Shown: piece after piece, positions 14,951-16,120 of the stretch
Layout: each line of letters starts with the position of its first letter
Numbering within the stretch: position 1 is the first letter of the stretch
Source of the DNA: Moorena producens 3L
GTDB taxonomy: Bacteria > Cyanobacteriota > Cyanobacteriia > Cyanobacteriales > Coleofasciculaceae
Reading direction: 5' to 3'
NCBI RefSeq assembly: GCF_000211815.1
Contig: NZ_GL890972.1
Location: 1-16,120 of the forward strand
DNA: 16,120 nucleotides
The notes under the pieces: generated by a model
The model's database searches: none
What the model was told of the DNA's origin: nothing
Seen by the model: only the letters and a program-made list of their open reading frames with translations
Translations under genes and position numbers: made by a program

Positions 14951-15128
14951 ATTAATCCTAGGGTGGGCAGTGCCTACCAACGCCCTTTGCAAGCTTGATT
15001 ATCTGTCTGGTGCACTGCCCACCCTACATGAACTAGCTAGTCATTAATCCTAGGGTGGGCAGTGCCTACCAACGCCCTTTGCAAGCTTGATTATCTGTCT
15101 GGTGCACTGCCCACCCTACATGAACTAG
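14951..15128. repeat. Tandem duplicate of a MITE-like palindrome, 92-bp period
   Basis: Two virtually identical 86-bp copies (14951-15036 and 15043-15128) are separated by 6 bp. Each has perfect 15-bp inverted arms TAGGGTGGGCAGTGC / GCACTGCCCACCCTA (14959-14973 with 15012-15026; 15051-15065 with 15104-15118) around a 38-bp core. No coding capacity. Confidence 0.88.
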
Positions 15129-15144
15129 GGGTTTTACCCCCTAG
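15125..15144. repeat. GC-rich hairpin CTAGGGG/CCCCTAG
   Basis: Seven-base arms around a TTTTAC-type loop, next to the second MITE-like copy. A further 9-bp hairpin AATAGAGGT/ACCTCTATT lies at 15216-15237. Neither has a T tract, so neither is called a terminator. Confidence 0.5.
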
Positions 15145-15473
15145 CGGGATAGCAGCGACACCATAGTTTGTAGGAGCTTTGTCAGTCAATCAGCCCTGAA
15201 TAACACGTGAATCACAATAGAGGTAATAACCTCTATTACAATTACTACCAGTACGCTATCCTATCAGGGTAGAGTGAAAAATTTGTGAACAGAGAAAAAG
15301 GCAATTAGGTAGGGTTTCCGCATCTAATTATTAAATTCGCCACGGGTCGCACCTGAAGACTAACAGACAAAAGAAAACGACCGCACAATCCAAGGGAGTT
15401 ATAAGCTAGGCAGATAGCGAGTTCAATGGTGTAGGCACCCATGCCACCCAATATAGCAGTTCTCAATTGGGTT

Positions 15474-15736
15474 CGGGAATCGGGAATCGGGAATCGGAAC
15501 CCACCCCTAACCCCTCCCAGGAGGGGAACGGGAATCGGGAATCGGGAATCGGGAATTGGGAATCGGGAATCGGAACCCACCCCTAACCCCTCCCAGGAGG
15601 GGAACGGGAATCGGGAATCGGGAATCGGGAATCGGGAATCGGAACCCACCCCTAACCCCTCCCAGGAGGGGAACGGGAATCGGGAATCGGGAATCGGGAA
15701 TCGGGAATCGGGAATCGGGAATCGGGAATCGGGAAA
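15474..15736 (+). repeat. GGGAATC heptamer array with three embedded hairpin cassettes
   Basis: About twenty-five GGGAATC heptamers are interrupted by three copies of a 35-bp cassette (starting 15496, 15572 and 15641), each with a CCCCTCC-CA-GGAGGGG hairpin (15511-15526, 15587-15602, 15656-15671). Cassette spacing is 76 and 69 bp, differing by exactly one heptamer. GGG runs 4 nt apart meet the G-quadruplex rule many times over. Open frames through it are repeat artefacts. Confidence 0.92.
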
Positions 15737-15781
15737 AACTCCTGTATAGCTAGCTTTGGGTAGAAATTGTAATTTTAAGTA

Positions 15782-15883
15782 ATGACAGTCCTAAAGCTTA
15801 CAGTTCCAGGATTAAGAGTACCCACAAGGGTACTGTTAAAACCTGAAAAAGCAACGAAACTAGAGGAAGTTGAAGAGTTCTAA
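15782..15883 (+). CDS. Possible 33-aa peptide gene
   Basis: An ATG-to-TAA frame encodes a plausible peptide: a Leu/Val-rich first half (MTVLKLTVPGLRVPTRV) and a charged C-terminus (KLEEVEEF). It lies outside the surrounding simple repeats, and its composition is unlike theirs. No Shine-Dalgarno sequence or clear promoter is visible upstream, and a 7-bp hairpin AGTACCC/GGGTACT (15817-15834) lies inside it. I do not recognise a family; chance is a serious alternative. Confidence 0.3.
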   Translation: MTVLKLTVPGLRVPTRVLLKPEKATKLEEVEEF

Positions 15884-15949
15884 ACTACAGCAATTTCAGG
15901 ATTCAGTCTAGGTCTAACGGGCTAGTTGAAAAGCTACCCTTGCCAGCTA

Positions 15950-16062
15950 TCAGCTATCAGCTGTCAGCTATCAGCTATCAGCTAATGCGCTATAGGCATA
16001 AGCTGACGGCACCTCAAGTAGCGTAGCCTACGGCCAAAGGCTGACAGCTGACAGCTGAATGC
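15950..16062. repeat. TATCAGC repeat block with dispersed palindrome
   Basis: Four or five agctatc units, a 30-bp linker, a diverged gcgtagcctacggcc palindrome (16015-16040) and ctgacag units ending in gcttac. The atcagct words at the left and agctgac words at the right are partly inverted, as in the block at 3289-3533. Confidence 0.75.
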
Positions 16063-16111
16063 TTACAGTCAATCACTAAGTCAATCACTAACTAATCTGA
16101 GGAAATTAGAA

Positions 16112-16120
16112 ATGAAAGAG
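16112..16120 (+). CDS. Possible gene start cut by the window end
   Basis: An ATG at 16112 is preceded by GAGGA (about 9 nt spacing), a good Shine-Dalgarno sequence. Only three codons (MKE) are in the window, so nothing can be said of the product. Confidence 0.35.

Noticed and set aside
15474..15736. CRISPR array
   Set aside because: Repeats are contiguous heptamers with repeated, not unique, 35-bp interruptions; no unique spacers and no cas gene in the window.
15305..15753. Open frames on both strands through the GGGAATC array (65-114 aa)
   Set aside because: Translations are pure repeats (GIGNRES, DSRFPIP); no start signal and no non-repeat domain.

Overview
The window looks like chromosomal DNA of a repeat-rich filamentous cyanobacterium, probably of the Moorena (Moorea) type. 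The reasons are recurrent HIP1 octamers (gcgatcgc, e.g. near 3860, 4733, 5057, 7058, 9327, 10133), typically cyanobacterial protein families, two cyanobacterial-type insertion sequences, and very many short tandem and palindromic repeats between genes. The genus is inferred from sequence style and could not be checked against a database.

Layout. (1) 1-2242: a small 84-aa conserved-type protein with a textbook -35/-10 promoter. Its -10 is overlapped by a perfect 8+1+8 palindrome resembling a Fur/Zur-family operator. Its GC-rich terminator hairpin has been split and duplicated by an IS4-family element (transposase on the minus strand). Between the transposase start and the right end of the IS lies about 230 bp of GC-rich, hairpin-forming DNA that resembles a stand-alone HEARO/IscB omega-RNA-like element. 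(2) 2243-3533: dense repeats (CAGCCGT heptamers, a roughly 380-bp GGTTAGGATGTT array, a 245-bp block bounded by a 19-bp inverted repeat) around a 75-aa two-helix membrane protein. (3) 3531-5405: a large GT-C (GT39-like) membrane glycosyltransferase carrying an in-frame, repeat-encoded loop. (4) 5608-6801: an ISKra4-like IS with perfect 8-bp target duplications and a transposase split at a T9 run. (5) 7015-8388 (minus): a 457-aa unknown protein with a coiled-coil and two C-terminal helices. It is divergent from 8653-10519 (plus), a two-gene cassette of a YraQ/DUF318-type permease and its TIGR03943/DUF1980 partner, likely a metal or small-molecule transport pair. (6) 10676-12424: a dead two-partner-secretion filamentous haemagglutinin gene (minus), frameshifted by a 4-bp duplication and cut off at its 3' end by a MITE-like element. 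(7) 12469-14664 (minus): an R2K-type ATP-grasp ligase, a tiny MshEN-like (GspE-N) domain protein preceded by a 21-bp perfect hairpin, and a two-TPR protein. (8) 14665-16120: mostly non-coding, with hairpin repeats, a 92-bp tandem MITE-like duplication, a G-quadruplex-prone heptamer array with three embedded hairpins, a possible 33-aa peptide gene and a possible gene start at the very end.

There is no large operon. The only pair that clearly works together is the permease and its DUF1980 partner. The overall impression is of a genome whose intergenic space, gene ends and even coding sequence are being colonised by a few repeat families.
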